A stretch of DNA of 64,000 bases from Kutzneria chonburiensis (GTDB lineage: Bacteria > Actinomycetota > Actinomycetes > Mycobacteriales > Pseudonocardiaceae), in contig NZ_CP097263.1 in NCBI RefSeq assembly GCF_028622115.1, positions 3,472,001 through 3,536,000 on the forward strand. Direction: 5' to 3'. A program made the position numbers and the translations under genes. Position 1 is the first letter of the stretch. Each line of letters starts with the position of its first letter. The notes beneath the pieces are model-generated. The model was given only the letters and a program-made list of their open reading frames with translations, searched no databases and was not told the DNA's origin. Positions 1-8,124 of the stretch are shown piece after piece.

Positions 1-1583
1 AGCGCGTCGGCCTCGTCGAAGAACAGGACGGCGTCGGCCGTGCGGGCCTCGGCGAAGATCCGGGCCAGGTTGCGCTCGGTCTCGCCGACGTACTTGCTGA
101 CCACGCCGGACAGGTCCACCTTGTACAGATCGACCGAGAGCTCGCCGGCCAGCACCTCGGCGGCCATCGTCTTGCCGGTGCCGGGCGGCCCGCTGAACAG
201 CACGCTCAACCCCTTGCCGTGGCTGAGTTTGCGGCCGAACCCCCAGCGGTTGAGCACCTGCTCGCGGTGCCGCACCTGGTCCCGGATCTCGCGCAGCGTG
301 TCGACGCGGTCGGCCGGCAGCACGAGGTCGTCCCAACCGGCGCGGCAGTCGACCTTGACCGCGGCGTCGCCCAGCGTCCGGCTGGACTGCCGGCGGCACG
401 CCGCCGACACATCGCCGAGCGTCAGCTCCCCCGGCTCGGTGGCTCGCATCCGGGTGGCCAGCCGAACCGCCGATCGAATCCGGGCCGGCGGCAGCTGGTA
501 CCGATTCGCCAGCTCCGCGGCCCAGACCGCCGCGTCACGAGTGTGCGGGGCCAGGTGCTCACGCCAGACGGCTGTCGCACGGTCGGCGTCGGGCAGTGTC
601 ACGGCGACCTGGTGCACGTCCATGCCGCCGGTCCACGGCTCCTCGCCGGTGACGAAGACCAGCCGGTGGTACTCGGCCAGCCCGCGAAGGTCCCGCTGGC
701 CGGCGATGTGCACCGCCGCACCCTGCAATACGGCTTCCCGGAACACCCGGCGGAGCACCGAGGAAGGGATGTCGTCGGTGTCCACGCTGATCAGCGGCAC
801 CCCGAGCCGGTCGCACGCCTGCACGGCCAGGTCGCGCTTGCCGACACCGACCGGGCCGTGCAGGTAGCAGACCAGGTTCGGCTCGTGTTCGGCCAGGCGG
901 GCCAGCTGGTCGGCCTCGGCCGTGATCTCCGCACCCGCCGGCCGGATGAGCTGGGTGTGGCCGGCCAGCATGGCGTCCAACTCGGTGGAGCCAATGAGAA
1001 ACTGGCGGATCCGCTGGTCCAGTGCCAGGAACTGGGCCAGGCCCGACGAGCCCGACGGGCTGCCCGGATCATCGACCAGGTGCAGGATGCCGTGCCGCAG
1101 CAGCGGCGCCGCCGGTGTGAACAGGGCGGACGCGGACCAGCGCTGGGGTTCGTTGTCGCACAGCAGTTCCAGCACCAGGTCCACGCTCGGGCGCTTGCGG
1201 GTGATGTCGTCCTGCGCGTACGCGTAGATCCGGTCGTACTTGCGGCGCAGTTCCGGCGCCAGGCAGATCAGCACCGCGCCGAGCTCGATCCGGTTCAGGC
1301 CGAACAACTGGCCCAGCGTGATCAGCGGCAGCTCGCCGCTGGCCTGCACCCGGTCCTCGATCTCCACCGAAAGCTGTTTGAGGGCAACGCCTTCCGCGAT
1401 CGGCTGGGCCTCGCCGCCGGCGGTCAGCAGCCGGTCGACCTCGGCGCGGCCGATGTAGACGGCCCGTGAGGTCTGACTGGCCTCATCGTGCAATGCCGCG
1501 GCGGCCAGGCGCAGGCCGATCAGCAGATCGAGCCGGCGCAGCTCATCGGCCAGGTGCTCGTACGGCGTGCGGTAGCCGATCAC
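1..1583 (-). CDS. AAA+ ATPase of a contractile injection system (C-terminus beyond window)
   Basis: About 527 codons are visible and the gene runs off the left edge. There are two ATPase modules. The first, near 800-870, has a P-loop-like GPVGVGKR that lacks the usual Thr/Ser after Lys and may be inactive. The second has a classical Walker A GPPGTGKT near 168-191 and the start of a Walker B, LFFDEADAL, at the very edge. The GTG start at 1583 overlaps the stop of the DUF4255 gene (GTGA), so translation is probably coupled. ATPases of this type (Afp15/Pvc15 class) are a constant part of extracellular contractile injection loci and are thought to help particle assembly. The assignment rests on the P-loops plus the phage-tail neighbours. 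Sensor and arginine-finger motifs lie outside the window. Confidence 0.85.
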   Translation of the reverse strand, partial: MIGYRTPYEHLADELRRLDLLIGLRLAAAALHDEASQTSRAVYIGRAEVDRLLTAGGEAQPIAEGVALKQLSVEIEDRVQASGELPLITLGQLFGLNRIELGAVLICLAPELRRKYDRIYAYAQDDITRKRPSVDLVLELLCDNEPQRWSASALFTPAAPLLRHGILHLVDDPGSPSGSSGLAQFLALDQRIRQFLIGSTELDAMLAGHTQLIRPAGAEITAEADQLARLAEHEPNLVCYLHGPVGVGKRDLAVQACDRLGVPLISVDTDDIPSSVLRRVFREAVLQGAAVHIAGQRDLRGLAEYHRLVFVTGEEPWTGGMDVHQVAVTLPDADRATAVWREHLAPHTRDAAVWAAELANRYQLPPARIRSAVRLATRMRATEPGELTLGDVSAACRRQSSRTLGDAAVKVDCRAGWDDLVLPADRVDTLREIRDQVRHREQVLNRWGFGRKLSHGKGLSVLFSGPPGTGKTMAAEVLAGELSVDLYKVDLSGVVSKYVGETERNLARIFAEARTADAVLFFDEADA

Positions 1584-2416
1584 GGCGTCACCTCGAAGAG
1601 GAAAGTGCGCCGATACAGCTGGGCGACATCGACCCGCAGCTCGTAGAAGCCGGGCTGGAGGTTGGCCGGAATCGTGGCCTGGAACGTGTCCGCGGTCAGC
1701 GCCTGGCCGGGCAGCACGGTCTGGCCGTCCAGCGACACGATCGCCCGCCAGCCGGCGAGGTGTGTGCCGGTGAACGTGACGACGGACCCGGCCCGGCCGC
1801 TGCCCGGCGTCATGCCGGTGAGCAGCGGCAGGCCTGGCGGCGTCCGGACGTCCGGTACGCCGACGGTGCGGACCCGTGGGGCCAGCGGCTGCGGCGCGGC
1901 CTGCTTGGCCAGCTGGACGGTGGACACCTGGTACATCACGGACAGCCGGAACGGTTGCGAGAACGTGGTCCAGATGCCACGCAGCTCCTCGGGGTCGAGG
2001 GTGCTGCTGGCGATCTGGAGATCTTCACGGGCGTCGGCCAGGCCGGGGTCGAGGTAGACCGCCGGCACGATCGGGTTCTCGTACAGCACGCGCATCGCCT
2101 CGCCCAGGATCTGGTGGGCGGTGGCGTTGCCCTCCTGCGGGTCGTTCGGCGCGTACGGCGTGAGCAGGTAGAACAGGTTCAGCGACAGCGGCGCCGGCAC
2201 CAGCTGGTTCGGGTTGCCGGCCCGCACGGTGAAGTCCTGGTTCTTCAGGAACTGGTTCTCGGCCAGCTTGTACAGGAACAGGTTGACCCGGCGGGCGCTG
2301 CTGGCCTCGTCCGGCGCGAGGATGGTCACGTCCGGCGGCGGGGTCAGGCGCATCTCGCCCACCAGCAGGTTGCGCAGCGAGGCGCTGACCATGCCGATCG
2401 CGGTCCCGGCGCTCAT
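1580..2416 (-). CDS. DUF4255 family protein (Pvc16-like tail terminator/cap)
   Basis: A 278-residue protein. The ATG at 2416 overlaps the stop of the upstream gene (ATGA), which decides this start over longer in-frame options. Residues about 1-180 resemble DUF4255, with an early MVSASLRNLLVGEM helix and an LNLFYLLTPYA segment. Residues about 195-278 look like an IPT/TIG immunoglobulin-like domain (GSVVTFTGTHLAG, then FYELRVDV). DUF4255 proteins (Afp16/Pvc16) cap the tube and sheath of contractile injection particles, and the gene sits directly before the AAA+ ATPase as in other such loci. The fold assignment comes from sequence pattern and context. Confidence 0.8.
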   Translation of the reverse strand: MSAGTAIGMVSASLRNLLVGEMRLTPPPDVTILAPDEASSARRVNLFLYKLAENQFLKNQDFTVRAGNPNQLVPAPLSLNLFYLLTPYAPNDPQEGNATAHQILGEAMRVLYENPIVPAVYLDPGLADAREDLQIASSTLDPEELRGIWTTFSQPFRLSVMYQVSTVQLAKQAAPQPLAPRVRTVGVPDVRTPPGLPLLTGMTPGSGRAGSVVTFTGTHLAGWRAIVSLDGQTVLPGQALTADTFQATIPANLQPGFYELRVDVAQLYRRTFLFEVTP

Positions 2417-3471
2417 CGCGAGATCCGGTTCAGCAGGCGGCCGAGCTGCCGGCGTTCCCAGAACGCCGGCTCTTCCTCGACCGGGGCCGGCGCGCGCACG
2501 ACCACCAGCCGCGGCGGCGGGGCTACGGCCGGGGCAGGAGGTGGTGGTTCGACCGGAGTCGGCTCGGGCGTCACGGGTGCGGCCGCGGCCGGCCGTACGT
2601 AGGGGGCGTCGAAGACCGGGACGTCCACCGGGCGGCGGACGGGTCGGTGCGGCGGCGTGTTCGGCGCGTCGACCGACCGCACGACAACCGGCTGCACGGT
2701 CGATCGCTTTCGCACCGGCACGGCCCGAGCGCGCTCCGGCACCACACGAACAGGTTCCTGGAGAGCATGAATCGGCTCCTGGAGAGCACGAGCAGGCTCC
2801 GGCGCGGAGGGCGTAGTCTCCAACCAGTCCACAGTGGATGGTACGGTCCATTGTGGAGCAGTGTCGACAATCGCGGCCGGCGAGCGCTTGACCGCCGACG
2901 GAGTCTCCACCGGCATCGCAACGGTCACGACTTCCGGCTCGACGGCGGCGCCGGGCTGTGCCACCGGCTGTGCCACCACAGGCGCCGGAACAGTCTGCGG
3001 CGCTTGGCTTTCCATCGCGCGCAGCACCGACGCGGCCTGGGGTGCTCGAACTTCCTCCGAAGGAGGAAAGACTGCCGGCGGACGAGCTACTTCGGGTCGC
3101 CGGACAGTGGGCTCCGGCGGCAGCACGACCTCGGTCACCAGCGAGCTCGGCACGGCCGTGACCAGAGGCTCGTCCAGGAACACCGGCTCGGGCGCTGCTG
3201 CCCGAACGGGCGCGGGGGCCGCGACGACATCGACGTCGTCGACTTCGAAGTTGTCGGTCTCGGCCAACCAGCCCGGCATGTCGGCGAAACCCTGCGGCCG
3301 CGGGGCGGCCGCCCGCACGTACCGAAAGCCACCGCGTGGCAGCGTCGACGGAAAGCTGATCCGCACGCCGTTGTCCTCCGGCGCGCCCAGCAGCTCGCGT
3401 ACCCCGGCGCGGTAGTGGAAAGGCCGTGCGCCGTCGGCCAGGACGCCGCGCAGGAAACCGTCAGGCGCCAT
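2413..3471 (-). CDS. Proline-rich, largely disordered injection-system protein
   Basis: A 352-residue protein starting at the ATG at 3471, inside the last codons of the preceding gene (11-base overlap). The first ~75 residues look ordered (FRYVRAAAPRPQG ends this part). The rest is dominated by Pro, Ala, Val and Glu with no predicted fold, including short near-repeats such as ALQEPIHALQEPVRVVPE. The last ~25 residues (FWERRQLGRLLNRIS) could form a helix. I do not recognise a named family. Its position between the gp26-like and DUF4255 genes suggests a structural accessory or scaffold. Long Pro-rich linkers are also known in tape-measure-like and cargo proteins, but nothing here proves either role. 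Confidence 0.7.
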   Translation of the reverse strand: MAPDGFLRGVLADGARPFHYRAGVRELLGAPEDNGVRISFPSTLPRGGFRYVRAAAPRPQGFADMPGWLAETDNFEVDDVDVVAAPAPVRAAAPEPVFLDEPLVTAVPSSLVTEVVLPPEPTVRRPEVARPPAVFPPSEEVRAPQAASVLRAMESQAPQTVPAPVVAQPVAQPGAAVEPEVVTVAMPVETPSAVKRSPAAIVDTAPQWTVPSTVDWLETTPSAPEPARALQEPIHALQEPVRVVPERARAVPVRKRSTVQPVVVRSVDAPNTPPHRPVRRPVDVPVFDAPYVRPAAAAPVTPEPTPVEPPPPAPAVAPPPRLVVVRAPAPVEEEPAFWERRQLGRLLNRISR

Positions 3472-4315
3472 GGTTGAGCACCTCGATCGCATCGGCGAGC
3501 ACGTCGATGTACGTCTGCCGCTTGTCGCGCGTCATCGCCATGATCTCGCTCTCGCTCCAGTGGTAGTGGTAGGCCAGGTAGTGCACTTCCTGGTACAGCA
3601 GGGTGTTGTCGGTGCGGAGCTCGCCGAACACGAAGCGGTGGATGTCGAACGGCGCGACGAACGTCCGTCCGCACTCGGCGCAGGCCGCGGCGAGGGTCTG
3701 CTCGACCTTCGGCGCGGCCCGCCGCATCCGCTCCTCGATCTCCAGCCGGGTGATCGCCGGCAGGGCGGCGATCCGCTCCGCATCCGGTCGCGCCCCACCG
3801 AGATCGAGCACGCACCGCGCCAGCAGCGCGGTCAACGCCTCGGCCTCGTTGACCGCGAGCCGCCCGGACAGCTCCTCCTGGTCGGCCCCGGTCGGCAGCC
3901 GGAAGGTGATCTCCTGGCCGTCCTTGAGGGTCTCCGTGTAGTGCGGCGCGCGGTGCGGCGGCGGCTCCACCGGCACGGCGTCGATGGAGAAGTCCACCGA
4001 CATCCGCTCGCCGCACTCCGTCCACGGGCAGGTCAGGGTGGCCCGGACCTGGTCCCCGAAGGTCGCCCGCCGCAGCTGGAGCAGCAGGTGGTTGCGGTCG
4101 GCGACGAGCAGCTGCCGGGTCACCGCCGGGGGCACCGGGCTGATGTCGCCCAGCCGGGAAACGCAACGGCTGAGCACCTCGGTCACCAGGGCCGCCGGCC
4201 GGGCGGCGGCCCGCGCGGCCAGCAGCTCCTCCTCCCGACCGGTCAGCGGGGCCAGGTCGAACTCGCGGTGCAGACCGCCGTGCTCGTCCCAGAAGCCACC
4301 CGGCAGCAGGCCCAT
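3461..4315 (-). CDS. T4 gp26-like baseplate/tail assembly protein with zinc-ribbon cysteines
   Basis: A 284-residue protein. Its ATG at 4315 shares one base with the stop of the tube gene. The fold resembles the T4 baseplate hub assembly chaperone group (gp26-like) seen next to tube genes in contractile particles. Cysteines occur as C-x4-C (CPWTEC) and later C-x2-C (CAEC), which could hold one zinc. The C-terminal third is helical, with a conserved-looking HYLAYHYHWSESEIMAM stretch typical of this group. No signal peptide or membrane segment is seen, as expected for a cytoplasmic assembly factor. Confidence 0.7.
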   Translation of the reverse strand: MGLLPGGFWDEHGGLHREFDLAPLTGREEELLAARAAARPAALVTEVLSRCVSRLGDISPVPPAVTRQLLVADRNHLLLQLRRATFGDQVRATLTCPWTECGERMSVDFSIDAVPVEPPPHRAPHYTETLKDGQEITFRLPTGADQEELSGRLAVNEAEALTALLARCVLDLGGARPDAERIAALPAITRLEIEERMRRAAPKVEQTLAAACAECGRTFVAPFDIHRFVFGELRTDNTLLYQEVHYLAYHYHWSESEIMAMTRDKRQTYIDVLADAIEVLNHGA

Positions 4316-4815
4316 CAGCTCTCCTTGAGCTCGATCACCGACGTGTCGCGCACCCAGCCCTCGTTCTCCAGCTTGATGGTGCTGATCATCACCGCGTTGC
4401 CGCCGGCGTCGAGCTGCGGCAGCGCCTGGTACTCCGACACCCAGCAGCGGTAGACGTTGTAGCCCAACACCTTCTGCCCGCCGAGGTTGTAGACCTCGAT
4501 GGAGATGTCCTTGCGGAATCCGGCCAGCGACATGGCCGCGTCGCCCTGGAAGTTGTTGACCTTGCCGGCCCAGTCCTCGAAGGTGGTGTCGTGGGTGACA
4601 CCGGCCTCAAGGGTGATCGGGTCGTACTTGGTCTTGCCGGGGATCTGGTGCGGTCCGGCGGCGTCGCCGCCCTCGTACCAGGAGGTGACCTCGGTGGACT
4701 TCTTCAGCGCGCTGCACTTGTTCAGGCCGGCCACGTACAGGCCGTCCACCTTGATCTTGAACCGGAACCCCAGGTAGGGGTCGAACCGGGTGGTGTTGAC
4801 TGAGAACTTCGCCAT
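4315..4815 (-). CDS. Phage tail tube protein (T4 gp19-like), injection-system inner tube
   Basis: A 166-residue protein, the normal size for contractile-particle tube subunits. The start at 4815 has a strong ribosome site (AAAGGAGC) about 8 bases upstream. Signature features are the early FRFKIKVDGLYVAG, the KTKYDPITLEAGVT strand pair and a C-terminal KLENEGW, all typical of gp19/Hcp-like tube proteins. The product should form the hexameric inner tube inside the sheath. It follows the sheath gene with a 23-base gap and precedes the gp26-like gene, the usual order. Confidence 0.93.
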   Translation of the reverse strand: MAKFSVNTTRFDPYLGFRFKIKVDGLYVAGLNKCSALKKSTEVTSWYEGGDAAGPHQIPGKTKYDPITLEAGVTHDTTFEDWAGKVNNFQGDAAMSLAGFRKDISIEVYNLGGQKVLGYNVYRCWVSEYQALPQLDAGGNAVMISTIKLENEGWVRDTSVIELKES

Positions 4816-4838
4816 CTGGCCGTGCTCCTTTCGAATCG

Positions 4839-6770
4839 TTACGACGCGAGTCCGGCCTGCTGGCTGATCTTGACCACGACGAACTCGGCCGGCTTCAGCG
4901 GCGCGAAGCCGACCTGCACGTTGACCACGCCGTTGTCGATGTCGGCCTGGGTGGTGGTCTCCGCGTCGCACTTGACGAAGAACGCCTGCGACGGCGTGGC
5001 GCCCTGGAACGCGCCCTGACGGAACAGCGTGGTCATGAACGACCCGATGCTCAGCCGCAGCTGCGCCCACAGCGACTCGTCGTTGGGCTCGAACACCGCC
5101 CACTGGATGCCGTTGTAGATGCTGACCCGCAGCATGATGGCGGTGCGGCGGACCGGGACGTAGCGCCACAGCGGGTCGGACGAGATGGTGCGTGCGCCGA
5201 AGGACACGATGCCGGAGCCGGCGAAGCGCCGGACCACGTTGATGCCCTTGGGGTTCAGGTTGCCGTGGTCGACATCGGACAGTTCGGCGGTCAGGCCGAC
5301 CACGCCGTTGAGGCTGGCCTCGGTGCCGGCCGGGGCCTTCCACACGCCGCGGGCCGAGTCGGTGCGGGCGTAGAGCCCGGCGACGTAGCCGGACGGCGGC
5401 AACAGGATCGGGTCCCGGGACCGGCCCGTCGGGTCGGTCGCCTTGACCCACGGGAAGTACACGGCCCCATAGGAATTCGCCGTGGTCAGCTTGTTGCGGA
5501 AGGTGGTCGCGTCGGACACCTCGTCGTCGAGCTGACCGGTCTCGCCGATGTAGAACATGTCCTGCAGCGGCCGGTTGGCGCAGTAGCCCATGCCCTTGTC
5601 GGCCATGGCCGGGGTGGCTTCGCCCGGCACCGCGAGCAGGCTGACGTCGGTGAGGTGGTCGAGCTTGGCGAACCCGTCGGCGAACAGCTGCTCGGTGAAG
5701 GTCGCGACGCCGTCCGCGCCGGCGTGCGCCGCGGACACCGGCGCGGCCACGGCCGAATCGCCGACCTGGATCACGGGGGCGTTGACCGGGCGGCGCACCG
5801 CGATGCCGTTCTCCGAGCGGCCACCGCCGGCGAGGCCCAGCTTGAGCTGGAACGACGCGTCGTTCGTGGTCGCGGCCTGCACCAGCACCGAGGACGCCGG
5901 GTTGGCCGCCGTGCCCGACTGCAGCAGCAGGTTCGGGCCGGCCGGGTCGACCGTGCAGGTGAAGCCGGTGAACGCGGTCGCGTCGGTGGACGTCTTCTTC
6001 TTGACCAGTGCCTTGACCGCGGTCTGGATCGCCGCCGCGACGTCGGCCAGCGCCGTCGCGGTGCCGGTCGCCGGCGGCAGCGCCACCTGCTGGTAGCCGT
6101 CACCATCCACATTGATCTGGAAGTTGAGGTTGCTGTTGAGCGGCAGCGTCGGGCCGGCGGCGCCGCGGTGCAGGCCGCGCTGGATGCTGGTGTTGGCGGC
6201 CAACAGCTGCGCGTTGACCAACGTGGAGCGAGAGCCGAGCACGCTCACCGCGTAGTCGGGCGAAGTCGGGTCGACGCTGAGGTTGTCGAACACCTCCAGC
6301 GGAGGCAGGTCCTGCGGGCTGGCCGGCACCACGGCCGGGTCGTCCTGCCGGCGGATGCTCAGCTTGAACGTGTTGCCGGGGTCCAGCGTGCCGTCCTCGA
6401 CCTGGAGCAGCAACGTGTTGCCCCACAGGCCCTTGTTCTTGGCGCTGAAGGTGAATCCGTTGACGCCGACGCGGTTGTTGAGCGACACGTCGGCGGCCAC
6501 GGCGTCGCCGCGGGTGACCCGCACGATGTAGCACTGGCGGCCGCCGTTGTTGAAGTACTGGAACACGCTCTGCGCGAGATAGCCGTCGTCGGTGAAGGAA
6601 CCGTAGCGGCGCTGGAAGTCCGTCCAGCTGGTCACGAGGGTGGCCTCGGTGTCCGGCCCCATCTCGGCCAGCCCGACAAACGCGGCCGTCGACGTGCTGG
6701 CGGTGTCCAGCGGTCGCACGCCGCCGGACACCTCCTGGACGTAGACACCCGGATAGCTCACGGTCGCCAT
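4839..6770 (-). CDS. Contractile tail sheath protein
   Basis: A 643-residue protein starting at the ATG at 6770. It opens with the hallmark YPGVYVQEVSGGVRP of sheath subunits, the N-terminal strand that links neighbouring subunits. A variable middle domain of about 350 residues follows (roughly 110-400). The conserved C-terminal domain includes INVVRRFAGSGIVSFGART, a nearby LWRYVPVRRTAIMLR, and a final VQVGFAPLKPAEFVVVKI. At ~640 residues it is at the long end for sheaths because of the middle insertion. The sheath contracts around the tube to drive puncture. Sheath followed by tube is the core of all contractile injection systems. Confidence 0.95.
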   Translation of the reverse strand: MATVSYPGVYVQEVSGGVRPLDTASTSTAAFVGLAEMGPDTEATLVTSWTDFQRRYGSFTDDGYLAQSVFQYFNNGGRQCYIVRVTRGDAVAADVSLNNRVGVNGFTFSAKNKGLWGNTLLLQVEDGTLDPGNTFKLSIRRQDDPAVVPASPQDLPPLEVFDNLSVDPTSPDYAVSVLGSRSTLVNAQLLAANTSIQRGLHRGAAGPTLPLNSNLNFQINVDGDGYQQVALPPATGTATALADVAAAIQTAVKALVKKKTSTDATAFTGFTCTVDPAGPNLLLQSGTAANPASSVLVQAATTNDASFQLKLGLAGGGRSENGIAVRRPVNAPVIQVGDSAVAAPVSAAHAGADGVATFTEQLFADGFAKLDHLTDVSLLAVPGEATPAMADKGMGYCANRPLQDMFYIGETGQLDDEVSDATTFRNKLTTANSYGAVYFPWVKATDPTGRSRDPILLPPSGYVAGLYARTDSARGVWKAPAGTEASLNGVVGLTAELSDVDHGNLNPKGINVVRRFAGSGIVSFGARTISSDPLWRYVPVRRTAIMLRVSIYNGIQWAVFEPNDESLWAQLRLSIGSFMTTLFRQGAFQGATPSQAFFVKCDAETTTQADIDNGVVNVQVGFAPLKPAEFVVVKISQQAGLAS

Positions 6771-6798
6771 GATCGTCTCCTATCGCGATCGAACCTGG

Positions 6799-7038
6799 TC
6801 ATTCGCCGGCGTCCTGGCGCTTTCGTGACGGCGCGCGGCCGGGTGCGGCCTCGGCGGCGACCGCCGTCACGTCGATGAGGCCGCGCCGGCGCAGCTTGTC
6901 CACCGCGGCGTTGCCGGCCACCTCGGTGTCGGGCAGCTCGTCGGAGTCCTGCCCCGGCGACAGGCGCACGGTCCGTCCGCTGTTCAGCGGCACCAAGATC
7001 GGGCCAGCCGTGCGCAGGCTCCTGATCCGCAAGGCCAT
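6799..7038 (-). CDS. Small protein preceding the sheath gene (unknown function)
   Basis: A 79-residue protein. The start at 7038 is supported by AGGAGA about 7 bases upstream; a longer reading to 7080 is possible but lacks a ribosome site. Seen in the sequence: a basic start, a short beta-rich part (ILVPLNSGRTVRLSPGQ), then a helix (NAAVDKLRRRGLIDV) and a charged tail. It is the first gene of the operon and lies 28 bases before the sheath. In some Mu-like phages a small DUF2635 protein holds the same place before the sheath. The positional parallel is suggestive, but I cannot show homology. Confidence 0.7.
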   Translation of the reverse strand: MALRIRSLRTAGPILVPLNSGRTVRLSPGQDSDELPDTEVAGNAAVDKLRRRGLIDVTAVAAEAAPGRAPSRKRQDAGE

Positions 7039-7072
7039 GTTGCTTCTCCTCATGACGTCACCAGCCGTGAAT

Positions 7073-7165
7073 ATGTCCACAAAGGACTATGAGGCGGGCC
7101 AGGCCCGGGATCGGGACGAACGGGAGTTCACCGACATGCTCCGCCTGGCGACCAGTCTGCCGTGA
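7073..7165 (+). CDS. Possible 30-residue small ORF divergent from the injection operon
   Basis: ATG at 7073 to TGA at 7165. The peptide is charged (KDYEAGQARDRDEREF) with a hydrophobic end. Third positions are GC-rich, but no ribosome site is visible and the ORF is too short for codon bias to decide. It fills the gap between the small sheath-preceding gene and the LuxR gene, so it may simply be promoter and leader DNA. Confidence 0.2.
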   Translation: MSTKDYEAGQARDRDEREFTDMLRLATSLP

Positions 7166-7206
7166 CCCGGACGGACCGGCATGAATCCCCGAGATCGGGA
7201 TTGGAT

Positions 7207-7908
7207 CTAGAACCGACCGGATCCCGCGACCAGGTGCAGGGCCGGACCGTCCGACCAGTAGTGCCGGCGGACCGCGGCCACCGCCTCGTCCCGGCCGCGC
7301 ACGCCCAGCTTCTCCAGGATGTTGTGCACGTGGTTCTTCACCGTGGTCAGCTGGATGTGCAGCAGCCGCGCGATTTCCTTGTTCGAGCAGCCGGATTCGA
7401 TCAGCGCCACGATCTCCAGCTCACGGCTGGTCAGGCTCGGCCCGGCGGTGGGCCGCCGTTCTCGGGCCAGCGCCGCCAGCCGGCTCACCAGCCCGGCCGC
7501 GACGCCGGCCTGGCAGGCGAATTCACCCCGGGTCGCCGACCGCAGGATTTCCACCAGGTCGGCGAAATCGTGGTTGTTGGTGACGTAGCCGGCGATGCCG
7601 GCTTCCGCGCAGGCCACCACTTCCGCCGGCCGGTCCGGGATGCCCAGCACCACGCGCGGCACCGCGGTCAGGTCGGTCAGCCGGTGCAGCGCGGCCAGGC
7701 CCCGCTCCCCCGCCATGTCACCGGTCATGTCCAGCAGGATCACGTCGGCCCGCGCCCGCTCCAGCAGGTCCGCCGCGTCGTCGACGCCGCTTGCCGTACC
7801 GGCCAGTGTCACGTCCGGCGCGGGCGCCATCAGGTGCGCCAACCCCTGGACGTAGACGCGGACCGGCGAGATGACAGCGACACGGATCGGCTGTCTGTCT
7901 TCTTCCAC
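7207..7908 (-). CDS. LuxR-type response regulator with atypical receiver
   Basis: A 233-residue protein: receiver-like domain at about 8-125, GerE/LuxR helix-turn-helix at about 160-220 (LTSRELEIVALIESG, then LLHIQLTTVKNHVHNIL). The receiver keeps the acceptor Asp (VILLD, about residue 60). It lacks the acidic pair normally found after the first strand (ISP here), and the conserved Lys near GYVTNN is replaced. It may therefore work without phosphorylation. No kinase lies beside it. It is transcribed in the same direction as the injection operon and ends 168 bases before that operon's first gene, so control of the operon is a reasonable inference. GTG start at 7908. Confidence 0.88.
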   Translation of the reverse strand: MEEDRQPIRVAVISPVRVYVQGLAHLMAPAPDVTLAGTASGVDDAADLLERARADVILLDMTGDMAGERGLAALHRLTDLTAVPRVVLGIPDRPAEVVACAEAGIAGYVTNNHDFADLVEILRSATRGEFACQAGVAAGLVSRLAALARERRPTAGPSLTSRELEIVALIESGCSNKEIARLLHIQLTTVKNHVHNILEKLGVRGRDEAVAAVRRHYWSDGPALHLVAGSGRF

Positions 7909-7920
7909 CAGGACCCCCAG

Positions 7921-7944
7921 TCATGTCACGCCACGATGACATGA
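7921..7944. promoter_or_regulatory. Perfect 8-bp inverted repeat upstream of the LuxR gene
   Basis: TCATGTCA, eight bases, TGACATGA: a 24-bp perfect dyad 13 bases upstream of the LuxR start. Size and spacing fit a dimeric regulator, probably the LuxR protein itself (autoregulation). A related TGACGTCA palindrome at 7053-7060 lies just before the injection-operon start. Confidence 0.5.
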
Positions 7945-8070
7945 ATGACGCGCCGGTCCGGCGCTGGAATGCCCCGCACCGCCCGTTTCCGCCCGAAAGG
8001 GCCGCCGGTCGGTCCCGGTGACGGACCGGTGATGGTCGTGCGGTTGACTGATCGATCCGTTGCAGGACAA

Positions 8071-8111
8071 CAAAAACCGAGCCCTGCTCGCCGATGGCGG
8101 GCAGGGCTCGG
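8071..8111 (-). terminator. Intrinsic terminator of the MMPL gene
   Basis: An 11-bp perfect stem (CCGAGCCCTGC at 8077-8087, its complement at 8101-8111) with a 13-base loop. On the minus strand it is followed by a run of T (TTTTTG), directly downstream of the MMPL stop. This is a classical rho-independent signal. Confidence 0.8.
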
Positions 8112-8124
8112 GTGGGACGGTTGA

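Noticed and set aside
219-1469. Plus-strand 416-codon open frame
   Set aside because: It mirrors the AAA+ ATPase gene. The minus strand has P-loops and family motifs; the plus frame is Arg/Gln/Val-rich with no motif, as is common opposite GC-rich genes.
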